The notes: a model not told the origin generated them from the sequence alone. A stretch of DNA of 17,771 nucleotides from DUTS01 sp050951605 (GCA_050951605.1 JBMNJJ010000006.1:1-17771), one strand, 5' to 3'. Positions 7,822 through 16,204 are shown, counted from the first letter of the stretch. A program made the numbers and translations.

Positions 7822-8865
7822 TTATATACCATGAGCAATATCTTGCCGTTCATCTTCAGTAATAATTTCATTTATAAATAATGCCTTCTCTTCTAATAAA
7901 CTAATTTCCGGAAAATCTTTCTGAATAGCTCCAGCCTCATTAGTAATTAATTTAATTATAGGACGCGTGGCATATTCCTTAGGTACGGCAATCACTACAC
8001 CTACTGCTCCATTATTTAAACGCACTGCTGTTCCTACAGGATAAGGCGCTATATTTCTGCAAAAAGCTTTCACAACTTCCGGATGAAAAGCTTTCTCACT
8101 TTGAGCAACAATCAATTCTAAAGCCTGATATGGATATAGACGTTGCTGTTCATCAGCATTTGTTACTAAATTATCATAATAATCAGCAAGACCTACAATC
8201 GCCGCATAAAGATGAATTTCTTGTCCGGACAAATTTCTCGGATAACCGGTTCCGTCATATTTTTCATGATGTTGATAAGCAGCATGGGCAACCATTATAT
8301 TTAAAGATTTATCTTTTCTTAGAATTTCAAAACCATATAAAGTATGCTCCGGTCCTAAACTTAAAGATTTACCGATATCATGTAAAATCGCACCCATCCC
8401 TAAAACCTTTAATTTTAACTCATCTAAACCTAGAGTCATCCCTGTAAGAATACTTAATACGCTTACTCCCACCGAATGATTATAAAGATAAGTGTTTGCA
8501 TTCCGCAAATCTATAAGTTGTACCAAAAGGTCAGGAACGCTTTGTAGTTCATCCAAAATTTTATTAACCATATTACTTATCGGACGTAAGTCTAAATCTT
8601 CATGTACACGAGCACTCTTAACAACATTTTTTAAAGCTTTTACTGTTTGTATTTTTACTCGATCATTAATTACATCCTCAACCTCTATTGGTCCCAAAAG
8701 TTCATCTTCAACATAAATAAAAGGCAAGCCTAATTCATTTAACCTTTTTATATAGCGTAAATTAAGCATTACCCCTTTATTAAGAAGAATTCTACCTGCA
8801 TCATCATAAATAGTTCTAGCTACACGCATTCCTTCTTTTAACTGCCCACTATCAATCGCTCGCAT
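7822..8865 (-). CDS. HD-GYP domain protein (probable cyclic-di-GMP phosphodiesterase)
   Basis: The protein has 347 residues. An N-terminal part (about 1-60, MRAIDSGQLKEGMRVA...) resembles the small domain often placed before HD-GYP domains. The HD-GYP core lies at about 120-260, with NHSVG, AILHDIGK, the EHTLYGFEIL histidine, HHEKYDGTGYP and GLADYYD, so the metal-binding histidines and the GYP loop are kept. The usual segment after the last aspartate (DAMTTNRPYK-like) is replaced by DNLVTNADEQQRLYP, so this is a divergent member and activity is likely but not certain. A C-terminal part of about 90 residues looks like a small beta domain. The ATG at 8865 follows AGAGGTAGG. It lies 27 bases after cheW on the same strand, suggesting joint expression and a link between cyclic-di-GMP and chemotaxis. 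Confidence 0.85.
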   Translation of the reverse strand: MRAIDSGQLKEGMRVARTIYDDAGRILLNKGVMLNLRYIKRLNELGLPFIYVEDELLGPIEVEDVINDRVKIQTVKALKNVVKSARVHEDLDLRPISNMVNKILDELQSVPDLLVQLIDLRNANTYLYNHSVGVSVLSILTGMTLGLDELKLKVLGMGAILHDIGKSLSLGPEHTLYGFEILRKDKSLNIMVAHAAYQHHEKYDGTGYPRNLSGQEIHLYAAIVGLADYYDNLVTNADEQQRLYPYQALELIVAQSEKAFHPEVVKAFCRNIAPYPVGTAVRLNNGAVGVVIAVPKEYATRPIIKLITNEAGAIQKDFPEISLLEEKALFINEIITEDERQDIAHGI

Positions 8866-8892
8866 AAAAACCTACCTCTGTATCTCTATTGT

Positions 8893-9306
8893 CTAAATTA
8901 CCGCTGCTAAATCTAATAAAACAATCAGTCTTCCCTCTACTTTGGCAATACCATTAATAAATTCTTTATTAATATTATGGTCAAGGTCTTCACTTGATTT
9001 TATTTTCTGCTTACTAATTCGTAAAACTTCTTCAACTTCATCTACTAATACACCTAAAGCGTTATCATTCTGTTTAACAACTATAATCCTAGTTTCTTCA
9101 GTTTCTTCCCAACTTCCTAAGTTTAAAAACTGTTTTAAATCGATAATCGGAATTATTTCTTCCCGTAAATCAATAATTCCTAATACATAATTCGGAGAAT
9201 TAGGTATCTTTGCTGGTTTTAGAGGTCGTATGATTTCTTGAACTTTTAAAATATCTAACCCGTATTCTTCTTGCCCCAATTTAAAAACCACAAATTGTTC
9301 CTCCAT
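8893..9306 (-). CDS. cheW: Chemotaxis coupling protein CheW
   Basis: CheW joins chemoreceptors to the kinase CheA at the cytoplasmic face of receptor arrays. The 137-residue protein is a single CheW-like beta domain: EEQFVVFKLGQEEYGLDILKVQEI at the start, then the conserved LGIIDLREEIIPIIDL and VLVDEVEEVLRI segments. There is no CheA kinase or CheV receiver part, so it is a stand-alone CheW. The start could be the ATG at 9306 or the adjacent GTG at 9309; both share the same G-rich ribosome binding site, and I prefer the ATG. It precedes the HD-GYP gene by 27 bases and follows the radical SAM gene. No other chemotaxis gene is in the window, so it may serve a dedicated or orphan receptor. Confidence 0.93.
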   Translation of the reverse strand: MEEQFVVFKLGQEEYGLDILKVQEIIRPLKPAKIPNSPNYVLGIIDLREEIIPIIDLKQFLNLGSWEETEETRIIVVKQNDNALGVLVDEVEEVLRISKQKIKSSEDLDHNINKEFINGIAKVEGRLIVLLDLAAVI

Positions 9307-9375
9307 CACCCTCTACCCCCCTTTGTTTAAGCTAAGACTATCATATTCAACTTTTTTTAACAATTAATATTTAGC

Positions 9376-10236
9376 TTAAATATTTCCTAAATAAACATAA
9401 TCTAAATACTTTTCGGCAACCTTCTTTACCTTTTGCATAGTTTCCCGTGTTGTAGCTGAAATTTGTAATTTATAATTAGGGAAATAGCGTGTCAAATGCA
9501 ATGGGATTTTTCGGTCTAAATTAGCAATCCACTGTGCTAAATTAGCTATCTCTTCAAGATTATCGTTCTTTTGGGGTATTAAAAGAGTCGTTATCTCTAA
9601 ATGGCATTCTTGGGCAAAAAGTTTAGCACTATGTAAAACCGGTTCTAATCTTCCCTGACACAATTTCTGATAAAACCCCTGGGTAAAAGCTTTGATATCT
9701 AGATTTACCGCATCTATAAATGGCAATAATTCTTTTAAAGGTTTCGGATTAAGATAACCATTCGTAACTAAAATATTTTTTAAGTCCGCCTCTTTAGCTA
9801 ACTTAGCTGTTTCTAAGACATATTCAAACCACATTAAAGGCTCCGAATACGTATAAGCAATCCCTACATTCCCTAATGGTAATAATTTTTGGGCTTGGGC
9901 TACAGCCTCCTTTGGGGCAAGAAAATGCGTTACCACCTCTTTTTGATGCGCAATTTGCCAATTTTGACAAAAAGAGCAAGCTAAATTGCATCCAAAAGTA
10001 CCTAAAGAAAAAACTTGTTTCCCCGGAAAAAATCTTTTAAGTGGCTTCTTTTCTATTGGATCCAAAGCCATCGCCGTAACTTGCCCATAATTAAGTAAAT
10101 ATAATTTTCCCGCAACATTTTTTCTAACACGACAGCGCCCCTGTCCTCCTTCATGAATGACACAACCATGTGGACAAAGAAGGCACTGCACTTCAAAACT
10201 ATTATCTTTTTTAACCCAATGTGTTGCGAGTTTCAT
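9376..10236 (-). CDS. amrS: AmmeMemoRadiSam system radical SAM enzyme
   Basis: This is a cytoplasmic radical SAM protein of 286 residues. It has the 4Fe-4S motif in GCNLACSFCQNW (Cys83, Cys87, Cys90), and an N-terminal cysteine segment, CLLCPHGCVI with GRCRVRKN (about 18-39), typical of the PflA-like AmrS family. The SAM-binding region around YTYSEPLMWFEY is also conserved. The ATG at 10236 follows GGGAG. It lies 22 bases downstream of the gene for its partner MEMO1-AMMECR1 protein, so the pair is one operon; these three modules are known to co-occur in bacteria and archaea. The substrate is not established. It is not a pyruvate formate-lyase activase in the strict sense, since no glycyl radical enzyme is nearby. 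Confidence 0.9.
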   Translation of the reverse strand: MKLATHWVKKDNSFEVQCLLCPHGCVIHEGGQGRCRVRKNVAGKLYLLNYGQVTAMALDPIEKKPLKRFFPGKQVFSLGTFGCNLACSFCQNWQIAHQKEVVTHFLAPKEAVAQAQKLLPLGNVGIAYTYSEPLMWFEYVLETAKLAKEADLKNILVTNGYLNPKPLKELLPFIDAVNLDIKAFTQGFYQKLCQGRLEPVLHSAKLFAQECHLEITTLLIPQKNDNLEEIANLAQWIANLDRKIPLHLTRYFPNYKLQISATTRETMQKVKKVAEKYLDYVYLGNI

Positions 10237-10258
10237 TTAGGGCAGGACTCCCTTCCGC

Positions 10259-11659
10259 TTAGTTATAGCGAGTTACTTTAAATCTTTCCAAAACCACCTT
10301 TTCTTCTGGATTAATTCCTGCTTTTGCTCTAGCAATTGCTACCTGTTCCTCAGGAGTATCCACTCCCGGTAAATCAGGTAACAAAAGACCTCTTCTTCTA
10401 CCACAACTAACAATAACACCATATACTTTAGGGTCTAATTCTCGTAAAGAATCTACTCTTTCCGGTTTTTCTAACACATCTACTGAAATAGTTACTTGTT
10501 CTAATTCCGCAAAAGAAACCGGAGCAAAACGCGGGTCATGAATAGCTGCAGAAATAGCATTATAAATAATCTCTTCTGCTAAATTACTTCTCGTCGGCTC
10601 AATTGTTCCTATACATCCTCTTAAATTTCCCTGTTTTTTTAGAGAAACAAAAGCACCTGCTTTTTTCTTTAATAAGTCCCCTGCATTTTCCGATATTTTA
10701 ATAACTTCCCTTGTAGCCAAATATTTTCTAAGACTTTGCCTTGCTAAGCTTACGGGTAAAGATTCTCCCTTTATTCTATCCTTTGCTTTTTTTCTATTTG
10801 TCTGGTATAAACTAGCGATTAATTCCCTTTCGGGCACCTTTGGTCCCCTTTTAAGCCGTGCTATCATATAACCTACCCCGAAAGGTCCTTCATAAGCTAA
10901 TTCTTCCGCCTCGATAGCATAACCATCTAATGCTCCTAAAGCAATCACGATTGGGCGAAGTCCACATTCCCCCGCTTCCTCAACAAGAGAAGGCTCAATA
11001 TTGAGTAAACGTTTTACATCCCCCTCACGAATACTTTGCCTTACGAGTTCATCAAATACAGCACCCCTGGGAGAATAACCAGCCGGGGCCCCTTTATGTA
11101 AACGATGCGATAAATCAGCACTGGCTAATAAAACCCACGAAATGTTTAAATTATCTAACGCCTCACTTAAAACCTTCCCAAAATGATACAACTTTTCATA
11201 AGAAAAAAAGGCTATATTAATCGGAACAAGTTTCCCACGCCACCCACTTCTATAAAGAAAAGAAAGAGGGACCACTAAACCATGATCTAATTTTTTACTT
11301 AACTTAAATTTTGCATAATCCTTTTCATTAAAAGAAACACATTCTATATAATTTTTACGGCATTCCTCTAAGATAACTTGAATTTCCTTTTCTGCCGAGC
11401 TAAATTCTACCTTAACCTCAGGAGCTCCAAAACCGGCTAAATCCCCTTGCAATGTTTTTAATCCGGTAATTGTAAGCACATCACTAAAAACATGCCCATG
11501 AGGAGTCACCGCAACAATTAGTTCGGGATTAATCTCCGTTATTTCTTTAGCCAGTTTCTGCATTCCTTTATATGTAGTAATTACCTTAGAAGTTTCTTCT
11601 TTTCCCACTTCAGGTATCACAATGGGAGGATGAGGGGAAAAAGCTACTATTTCCAACAT
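10259..11659 (-). CDS. AmmeMemoRadiSam protein B and protein A fused in one chain (MEMO1 domain plus AMMECR1 domain)
   Basis: A protein of about 466 residues joins two families. The first part (to about residue 265) is a MEMO1/LigB-like fold with likely metal ligands SPHPP, TPHGH, SADLSH and AGECGLRPI, the last matching the MEMO1 cysteine-glycine motif. The second part (about 295-466) is an AMMECR1 domain with the signature LRGCIGTIEP and the end LERFKVTRYN. In many genomes these are separate proteins A and B. The start is uncertain: the ATG at 11659 lies 12 bases after AGGAGG, and an in-frame GTG at 11668 lies only 3 bases after it. It lies 16 bases after the GGDEF/HD-GYP gene and just before the radical SAM gene, so the three are probably cotranscribed. 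The biochemical role is unknown; redox or metal-dependent chemistry is plausible from the ligands. Confidence 0.9.
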   Translation of the reverse strand: MLEIVAFSPHPPIVIPEVGKEETSKVITTYKGMQKLAKEITEINPELIVAVTPHGHVFSDVLTITGLKTLQGDLAGFGAPEVKVEFSSAEKEIQVILEECRKNYIECVSFNEKDYAKFKLSKKLDHGLVVPLSFLYRSGWRGKLVPINIAFFSYEKLYHFGKVLSEALDNLNISWVLLASADLSHRLHKGAPAGYSPRGAVFDELVRQSIREGDVKRLLNIEPSLVEEAGECGLRPIVIALGALDGYAIEAEELAYEGPFGVGYMIARLKRGPKVPERELIASLYQTNRKKAKDRIKGESLPVSLARQSLRKYLATREVIKISENAGDLLKKKAGAFVSLKKQGNLRGCIGTIEPTRSNLAEEIIYNAISAAIHDPRFAPVSFAELEQVTISVDVLEKPERVDSLRELDPKVYGVIVSCGRRRGLLLPDLPGVDTPEEQVAIARAKAGINPEEKVVLERFKVTRYN

Positions 11660-11675
11660 AATTAACACGTTCCTC

Positions 11676-13331
11676 CTAATTCACTATTGCATTCTTTAAA
11701 ATTCCTGTTTCCTGAATATAAACGATAAATGTATCCACAACTTCAGGGTCATAATAAACACCTTTATATTTTTCCAGTTCAAAAAGAGCTTCATCAAAAG
11801 TCTTAACTTTTTTATAAGGTCGATTTGTTGTCATCGCATCAAAACTATCTGCTACCCTTAAAATCCGTGCTCCTAAAGGTATTTCTGTACTAGAAATAGC
11901 AATTGGATAACCTGTCCCATTATAATTTTCATGATGATGCAAAACAATATCAACAGCGCCACTAAGCACCGAAATAGGTCTAATAATATCTGCTCCCCAC
12001 ATACAATGATTTTTTATAACTATCCATTCTTGTTCCGAAAGTCGAGCAGGCTTATTTAGTATTTCTCTAGAAATTTCAATCTTCCCGATATCATGAAGCA
12101 AACCACCCACTATAATGTCCTGAATCTCCCATTCCCAAAGGGCTAATCTTCTACCAATTTGCATCGCATAATGCATTACTCGCTCTGAATGCCCATATGT
12201 ATACTTATCTTTAGCATTAACAACCATCAAAAGAGTACGCAAAGAATTTAAAAGACTTTTCTCTCTATCTTGGAGAGTACGACCAATTTCATCTAAAACT
12301 GAATAATATAATTCTACACCATTACCATTTGTATATTTCGCATTATAAAGAGCCTCATCCGCCATTTGTAACAACTTTTCTTTCGTAGCCGCCTGCTCTG
12401 GAAAACTAGCTACCCCTACAGATATCGAGAAATGACCACCTGGGAGTATTCCCATCCCCTCAATCTGAGCCGTCTCCACCTCTTCACGTATCTTTTCACC
12501 AAGGCGATATCCTTGTTCCCCGTCACAATTTGGTATAAAAATGGCAAATTCATCTCGACCATAACGCATACATTTACCAAGGTCACCAACAACCTTAAAA
12601 ATAATTTCAGAAATTCTTTTTAAAACTTCGTCTCCTTTTTGATACCCATATGTATCATTATAATATTTAAAAAAATCTACATCGATTAACATCAAAGCCA
12701 AATTATTATTTTTCTGTTGTGCTTCTCGAGAATATTCATCTAAATAATAATAAAAACTTGGTCCATGATATAAGCCCATTAAATCATCTTGGGAAACAGA
12801 TTTAACCTTTTCCTGCTGTATCTCCCGATCGACTGTAGATATTTTACTTAAAAATATAGCAAAAAACCAAAGTATCCCCACTACGAAAATATTTACAGGT
12901 AATTTTGCAAAATGCTGTACAAAACTTATTACCCCTATACCCATTGTCCCCATAAAAGCCCAGAAACATGCTGTCTTAAAACCATAACGTAAAGCCGAAC
13001 CTAACACAGGCATTAATAATAAAAATTTAAAAACACTTTCTTTCTCAAAAAATAGATAAAATATCACCAAAGCAAAGTAAATAGCATTAGCTGTATTATC
13101 TAAATAAAAACTACTTTTTTCGCCTTTTTTCTTAAAACTTACTCCGTAAAAACCACAAGCCAACAAAACCATTACCAAAAAAATTATCTGCCGATATAAA
13201 TAACTATCTCCTCGAAAAACATTATTTATATTACTAAGCAAAAGAAAACCCAAAAGTAATAAAAAGAAGACCTGAGTTATAAAAACATACTGTTCCATTA
13301 TTTTATTCCATTTAATCTCTAACTCTTTCAT
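11676..13331 (-). CDS. Membrane protein with GGDEF and HD-GYP domains
   Basis: A cyclic-di-GMP enzyme of 551 residues with five or six predicted membrane segments (about residues 15-165), a GGDEF domain (about 180-345) and an HD-GYP domain (about 365-530). The GGDEF signature reads GRDEF (about 258-262), with an arginine for the second glycine, and no RxxD inhibitory site lies before it, so cyclase activity is doubtful; it may be a GTP sensor. The HD-GYP part is complete: GHSERV, HDIGKIEI, NHCMWG, HHHENYNGTGYP and RVADSFDAMTTNRPYK, so phosphodiesterase activity is likely. I chose the ATG at 13331, since GGGGGAAAG lies 7 bases before it; the ATG at 13373 has no ribosome binding site. It is the first gene before the MEMO-AMMECR1 pair, 7 to 16 bases away. 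Confidence 0.9.
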   Translation of the reverse strand: MKELEIKWNKIMEQYVFITQVFFLLLLGFLLLSNINNVFRGDSYLYRQIIFLVMVLLACGFYGVSFKKKGEKSSFYLDNTANAIYFALVIFYLFFEKESVFKFLLLMPVLGSALRYGFKTACFWAFMGTMGIGVISFVQHFAKLPVNIFVVGILWFFAIFLSKISTVDREIQQEKVKSVSQDDLMGLYHGPSFYYYLDEYSREAQQKNNNLALMLIDVDFFKYYNDTYGYQKGDEVLKRISEIIFKVVGDLGKCMRYGRDEFAIFIPNCDGEQGYRLGEKIREEVETAQIEGMGILPGGHFSISVGVASFPEQAATKEKLLQMADEALYNAKYTNGNGVELYYSVLDEIGRTLQDREKSLLNSLRTLLMVVNAKDKYTYGHSERVMHYAMQIGRRLALWEWEIQDIIVGGLLHDIGKIEISREILNKPARLSEQEWIVIKNHCMWGADIIRPISVLSGAVDIVLHHHENYNGTGYPIAISSTEIPLGARILRVADSFDAMTTNRPYKKVKTFDEALFELEKYKGVYYDPEVVDTFIVYIQETGILKNAIVN

Positions 13332-13497
13332 TCTGCTTTCCCCCAAGTCAAAACGAGAATAAAAAACACTCATTTTTTACTTAATAAGGATTAATAATAT
13401 TTAGCTAAAATATGAGTAGAAATATGTAAAAAAGAAAGTTAATCAACGTAATTATATCATATTTTGCTGAATTAAAAATATTTTCTTTTAAATTATT

Positions 13498-14253
13498 TTA
13501 AAAAGACATAATCATCGGACGATATTGGTCCCCGTACTCTATTAAATACCTTACTATTCCGGCATAAATAGACCAAGCTAACTTATCCTGATAAGCAGAA
13601 TCCTGTAACAATTGTTCTTCCCGCGGATTAGAAAGAAAACCAATTTCCACATTAACAAGAGGTATTTTTGCCTTTTTGAAAATATAAGATACAGAATCAG
13701 CTTTGGCTTTTCTTGTTGTATTTCCGGGAAAAGCAATTAATTCCTCCTGAATACAAGTAGCTAATTCTTTACTTCCGGGAACATCGGGAGCATAAAAAGT
13801 TTGTGCCCCTGACCAACGGCTTGCAGGAAAAGCATTACAATGAATAGCTATATATAAATCCGCTTCCGTATTTTGGGTCATCTCTACTCGTTTCTGCAAA
13901 TCAGCTCTTTTTCTAGCTCTAACCGTATCTTCATTATTACTTAAAGCTTTATCTTCCGTACGCGTCAAATAAACAGTCCCTCCACCTTGAATCAACAAAG
14001 CATATAATTTTTTAGCTACAGCTAAGTTAATATCCTTTTCTAAAACTCCTCCCGGGCTAACTTTCCCGGGGTCTTCGCCACCATGCCCCGGGTCAATAAG
14101 TATCGTACGTCCCGCAATTACCCAAGACATTGTTTCAACTGCTAACCTTTCTTCCTTTTCTCGCCAAGAAGTAAAGCCAATAATCATTAAACCCACGATA
14201 CACACTAAGATAAACCAAGCCAAGAAACGCTTTTTCAAGAAAAAGACTTGCAT
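13498..14253 (-). CDS. cwlD: N-acetylmuramoyl-L-alanine amidase, CwlD type
   Basis: This amidase removes peptide side chains from peptidoglycan. In spore formers CwlD, acting with PdaA, starts muramic delta-lactam formation in the spore cortex, which germination needs. The 251-residue protein has a basic N-terminus and one membrane segment (about 10-27), then the Amidase_3 domain. The zinc ligands and catalytic residues are visible: His in IDPGHGGEDPG, Glu in LEKDINLA, His in IAIHCNAF and Glu in VNVEIGFLSN. The length and the single anchor with no cell-wall repeats fit CwlD better than autolysins. The ATG at 14253 follows GGGGAGAAGGG. A group II intron lies 75 bases upstream. A sporulation promoter is expected but I could not identify one. 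Confidence 0.87.
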   Translation of the reverse strand: MQVFFLKKRFLAWFILVCIVGLMIIGFTSWREKEERLAVETMSWVIAGRTILIDPGHGGEDPGKVSPGGVLEKDINLAVAKKLYALLIQGGGTVYLTRTEDKALSNNEDTVRARKRADLQKRVEMTQNTEADLYIAIHCNAFPASRWSGAQTFYAPDVPGSKELATCIQEELIAFPGNTTRKAKADSVSYIFKKAKIPLVNVEIGFLSNPREEQLLQDSAYQDKLAWSIYAGIVRYLIEYGDQYRPMIMSF

Positions 14254-14327
14254 ACCCTTCTCCCCTTTTTTTCTTTATCTTTAATTAAGATATTAGGGGA
14301 ATTACTTACCTATGCTTTTTCCTTCAA

Positions 14328-14392
14328 ATCGAGTAGGGGGAAATTTCTTCCCCCTCTCACACCACCTGGCATGCCGTTCGGCACCAGGCGGT
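14328..14392 (-). ncRNA. Group II intron domains V and VI
   Basis: Domain V (14392 down to 14361) folds as a 9-bp stem, ACCGCCUGG with CCAGGUGGU, a bulge and a short GCC/GGC cap. Its catalytic triad reads CGC, as in class C introns such as that of Oceanobacillus, rather than the AGC of most others. Domain VI is the GGGGG/CCCCC stem (14354-14336) with the likely branch-point A in CCUACUCGAU. The reverse transcriptase stop codon lies one base before domain V. Confidence 0.8.
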
Positions 14393-15646
14393 TCAATTCA
14401 AATAGTAATCCACACAACTAATGAGTCCTCGCTTTGCGAGGATTTCTTTTGAGATTTTTCGGAGTCCTGTCGTTTTGGCTACCGCTTGATAGTGGTCACC
14501 AAACCCAACTGACTGTTTCGCCATCCACTCGGGTGCCCCAAGTTTCCGCAGTCCCCAAAGTCTCTTTTGGCCGGTTTTCCATTGTTTCCAGATTACTATT
14601 CTCATTCTCGTTCTCAGATGTCCGTCGATTCTGATGAGATTTTGCTTCATCTTGCCGATTCGGAAATAGTTTATCCAGCCTCTGATAACCCAATTCAGTC
14701 TTTGGATCCTTTTATCCATACTGATTGACCAAGAGCGTTTGGTTAGCTTTTTCAACTTTCGTTCAAAATTCTTTACAGAGTCTTGATGTGGTCTTGCTTC
14801 CCATCTGTCGCCTATCTTCACAAATCCAAAGCCTAAATATTTTAGTTTACTTGGTTTGGTTACCCTCGTCTTTGTCATGTTCACTTTTAGTCCGAGCTTT
14901 CTTTCTATCCACTTTGTCACTGTGTTCATTACCCGATTTGCTGCCGCACTACTCCCTACTGTGATTACACAATCATCTGCGTATCTGACAAAATTCAGCC
15001 CTCTTGCTTCTAGTTCTTTATCCAGCTCGTTTAACATGATGTTGCTGGGAATTGGCGATAGGTTTCCGCCCTGTGGTGTCCCCACGTTGGTGGGTTCATA
15101 TTTGCCCTTTACCATTACCCCTGCTTTTAAGTATTTACTTATCAGCGATTCTGTGTCAGGGTCTCTTATGGTTTTCCCTACTAGGGTCATCAGTTTGTCT
15201 TGTGGTACATTATCAAAGAATTTCTCTAGGTCAATGTCTACTATGTAGGTGTATCCATCGTTGAGATATTCGAGCAGTTTGATGATTGCCTGCTGTGCTC
15301 TCCTACCGGGTCTAAACCCATAGCTGTAGTCACTAAAGTATGGTTCTACAATAGGAGTTATCACCTGCACGATTGCCTGCTCTATGATTCTGTCTACCAC
15401 ACTTGGTATCCCCAGCTTCCGCACTCCCCCAGCTGGCTTTGGTATTTCTACCCTAAGCACCGGTTGGGGTTTGTACTTCCGTTTTTGGATACGCTCCTTG
15501 ATACTCGCCCTGTTTTCTTTGAGGTACTCCTGAACTTCGTCTGTGGAAATTCCGTCTACCCCACTCGCACCCTTGTTTGCTTTCACCTTCTTGTAGGCTA
15601 GCGTCATGTTCTCTCGGCTGAGTATCTCTTCCATTAGTTGGCTCAT
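14393..15646 (-). CDS. ltrA: Group II intron reverse transcriptase/maturase
   Basis: This protein helps the intron RNA splice and copies it into DNA at new sites. It has 417 residues, the usual size for class C, which lacks the endonuclease domain. Reverse transcriptase blocks are in order: KANKGASGVDGI near 25, YGFRPGRRAQQAI, YIVDIDLEKFFDNV, GTPQGGNLSPIPSN, FVRYADDCVI with the catalytic YADD, and KLKYLGFGF. After about residue 280 comes the maturase X region, with RLNWVIRGWINYFRIG and the end ISCVDYYLN. The start is the ATG at 15646, 5 bases after AAGGAGAC; a GTG at 15709 would add 21 residues but lacks such a site. In GGNLSPIPSN a proline stands where leucine is usual (SPLLSN), which might weaken activity. 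No frameshift is seen, so it may be functional. Confidence 0.93.
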   Translation of the reverse strand: MSQLMEEILSRENMTLAYKKVKANKGASGVDGISTDEVQEYLKENRASIKERIQKRKYKPQPVLRVEIPKPAGGVRKLGIPSVVDRIIEQAIVQVITPIVEPYFSDYSYGFRPGRRAQQAIIKLLEYLNDGYTYIVDIDLEKFFDNVPQDKLMTLVGKTIRDPDTESLISKYLKAGVMVKGKYEPTNVGTPQGGNLSPIPSNIMLNELDKELEARGLNFVRYADDCVITVGSSAAANRVMNTVTKWIERKLGLKVNMTKTRVTKPSKLKYLGFGFVKIGDRWEARPHQDSVKNFERKLKKLTKRSWSISMDKRIQRLNWVIRGWINYFRIGKMKQNLIRIDGHLRTRMRIVIWKQWKTGQKRLWGLRKLGAPEWMAKQSVGFGDHYQAVAKTTGLRKISKEILAKRGLISCVDYYLN

Positions 15647-16141
15647 ACTTGTCTCCTTTTCTTCCTTTGCTCTCGTGCATATTAGCCCTACCTCCTGTGA
15701 ATCTTTCACTCGGTTACGTCTTTGCTACTCCGATTCTCGTCGAGCCTATACACTCACATTCCTAAGTCCATTTGACCTTGAATTGTTCGACCCTTCCTGA
15801 TTTCTCAGTACTATGGTCTCTGCTGACTTCTCACAGTTCGTTATTACTACGGAATTTCTCCGTCTGTAAGACCTCACGGGATAAGTCGTCAATCTTTCCT
15901 CGCCTACCTGCCTAATCTACCTGCATGGGTTACGATTGCCTTTTGGGCTTCACCGCTTCTTGCCAGCTTATCCGCCATGCAAGCCTTGGTATAAGGTTTC
16001 TGTTCGTCAGGCTACGATTTCGCTATTGCTTCTTCTCTCCCACACCTCACGATGTGAAACTTGCAAGTCGCTTTGGAGTTCGTCGGCAACTACGCCCCTT
16101 GTGGACTCTCACCACAGATTGACGGCATGCCCGTCATACAA

Positions 16142-16176
16142 AAAAGACCCAAAAACATTTTGTTTTCGGGTCTTTT
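16142..16176. terminator. Bidirectional hairpin terminator serving as the group II intron target
   Basis: AAAAGACCC (16142-16150) pairs with GGGTCTTTT (16168-16176), and AAAAC (16152-16156) with GTTTT (16162-16166) extends the stem across one mismatch. On the minus strand the T run ends at 16140 and the intron begins at the next base. T runs flank both sides, so it could stop transcription in both directions. The gene it originally served is not evident; the nearest minus-strand operon has its own terminator at 16551-16584. Confidence 0.75.
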
Positions 16177-16189
16177 AATAACTGTATAT

Positions 16190-16203
16190 TGTTCAGTTAC
16201 AAA
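16190..16203 (+). repeat. 14-bp direct repeat, left copy
   Basis: TGTTCAGTTACAAA here is identical to the last 14 bases of the window (17758-17771), an offset of 1568 bases. The left copy runs straight into AAGTTTGCTC. The right copy is cut by the window edge, so the shared sequence may be longer. This hints at a repeated unit larger than the part visible here. Confidence 0.6.
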
Positions 16204-16204
16204 T

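Larger units (their letters stand above)
14328..16139 (-). mobile_element. Class C group II intron, apparently full length
   Basis: A self-splicing retroelement of about 1.8 kb on the minus strand. From 16139 the RNA opens GTATGACGGGCATGCCGTC, forming a small hairpin, followed by typical group II domain I sequence (GGTGAGAGTCC..., GGGGCGTAGTTGCCGAC) through to the reverse transcriptase start at 15646. The reverse transcriptase occupies the middle, and domains V and VI close the element at 14328 with CTACTCGAT, ending in AT with a bulged A seven bases from the end. The 5' boundary lies directly after a hairpin terminator and its T run, the classic target of class C introns. The first five bases differ from the common GUGYG, so the 5' end could be off by a few bases. 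It is inserted 75 bases before cwlD and interrupts no gene. Confidence 0.87.

Noticed and set aside
9326..9380. TTTAAGCTAA/TTAGCTTAAA inverted repeat between the radical SAM gene and cheW as a terminator
   Set aside because: The arms are 35 bases apart, AT-rich and lack a proper T run; it may be chance in AT-rich DNA.
13332..13497. Cyclic-di-GMP riboswitch before the GGDEF/HD-GYP gene
   Set aside because: The stretch is AT-rich with only a short TTTAGCTAAA palindrome near 13400; no GEMM-like core is visible.
14856..15248. 130-codon plus-strand open frame inside the intron
   Set aside because: It lies antisense to the reverse transcriptase, whose motifs are unmistakable in the other strand.
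14393..16139. Retron or diversity-generating retroelement
   Set aside because: The reverse transcriptase has a maturase X region, and domain V/VI RNA follows its stop; no template repeat pair or retron msr/msd was seen.
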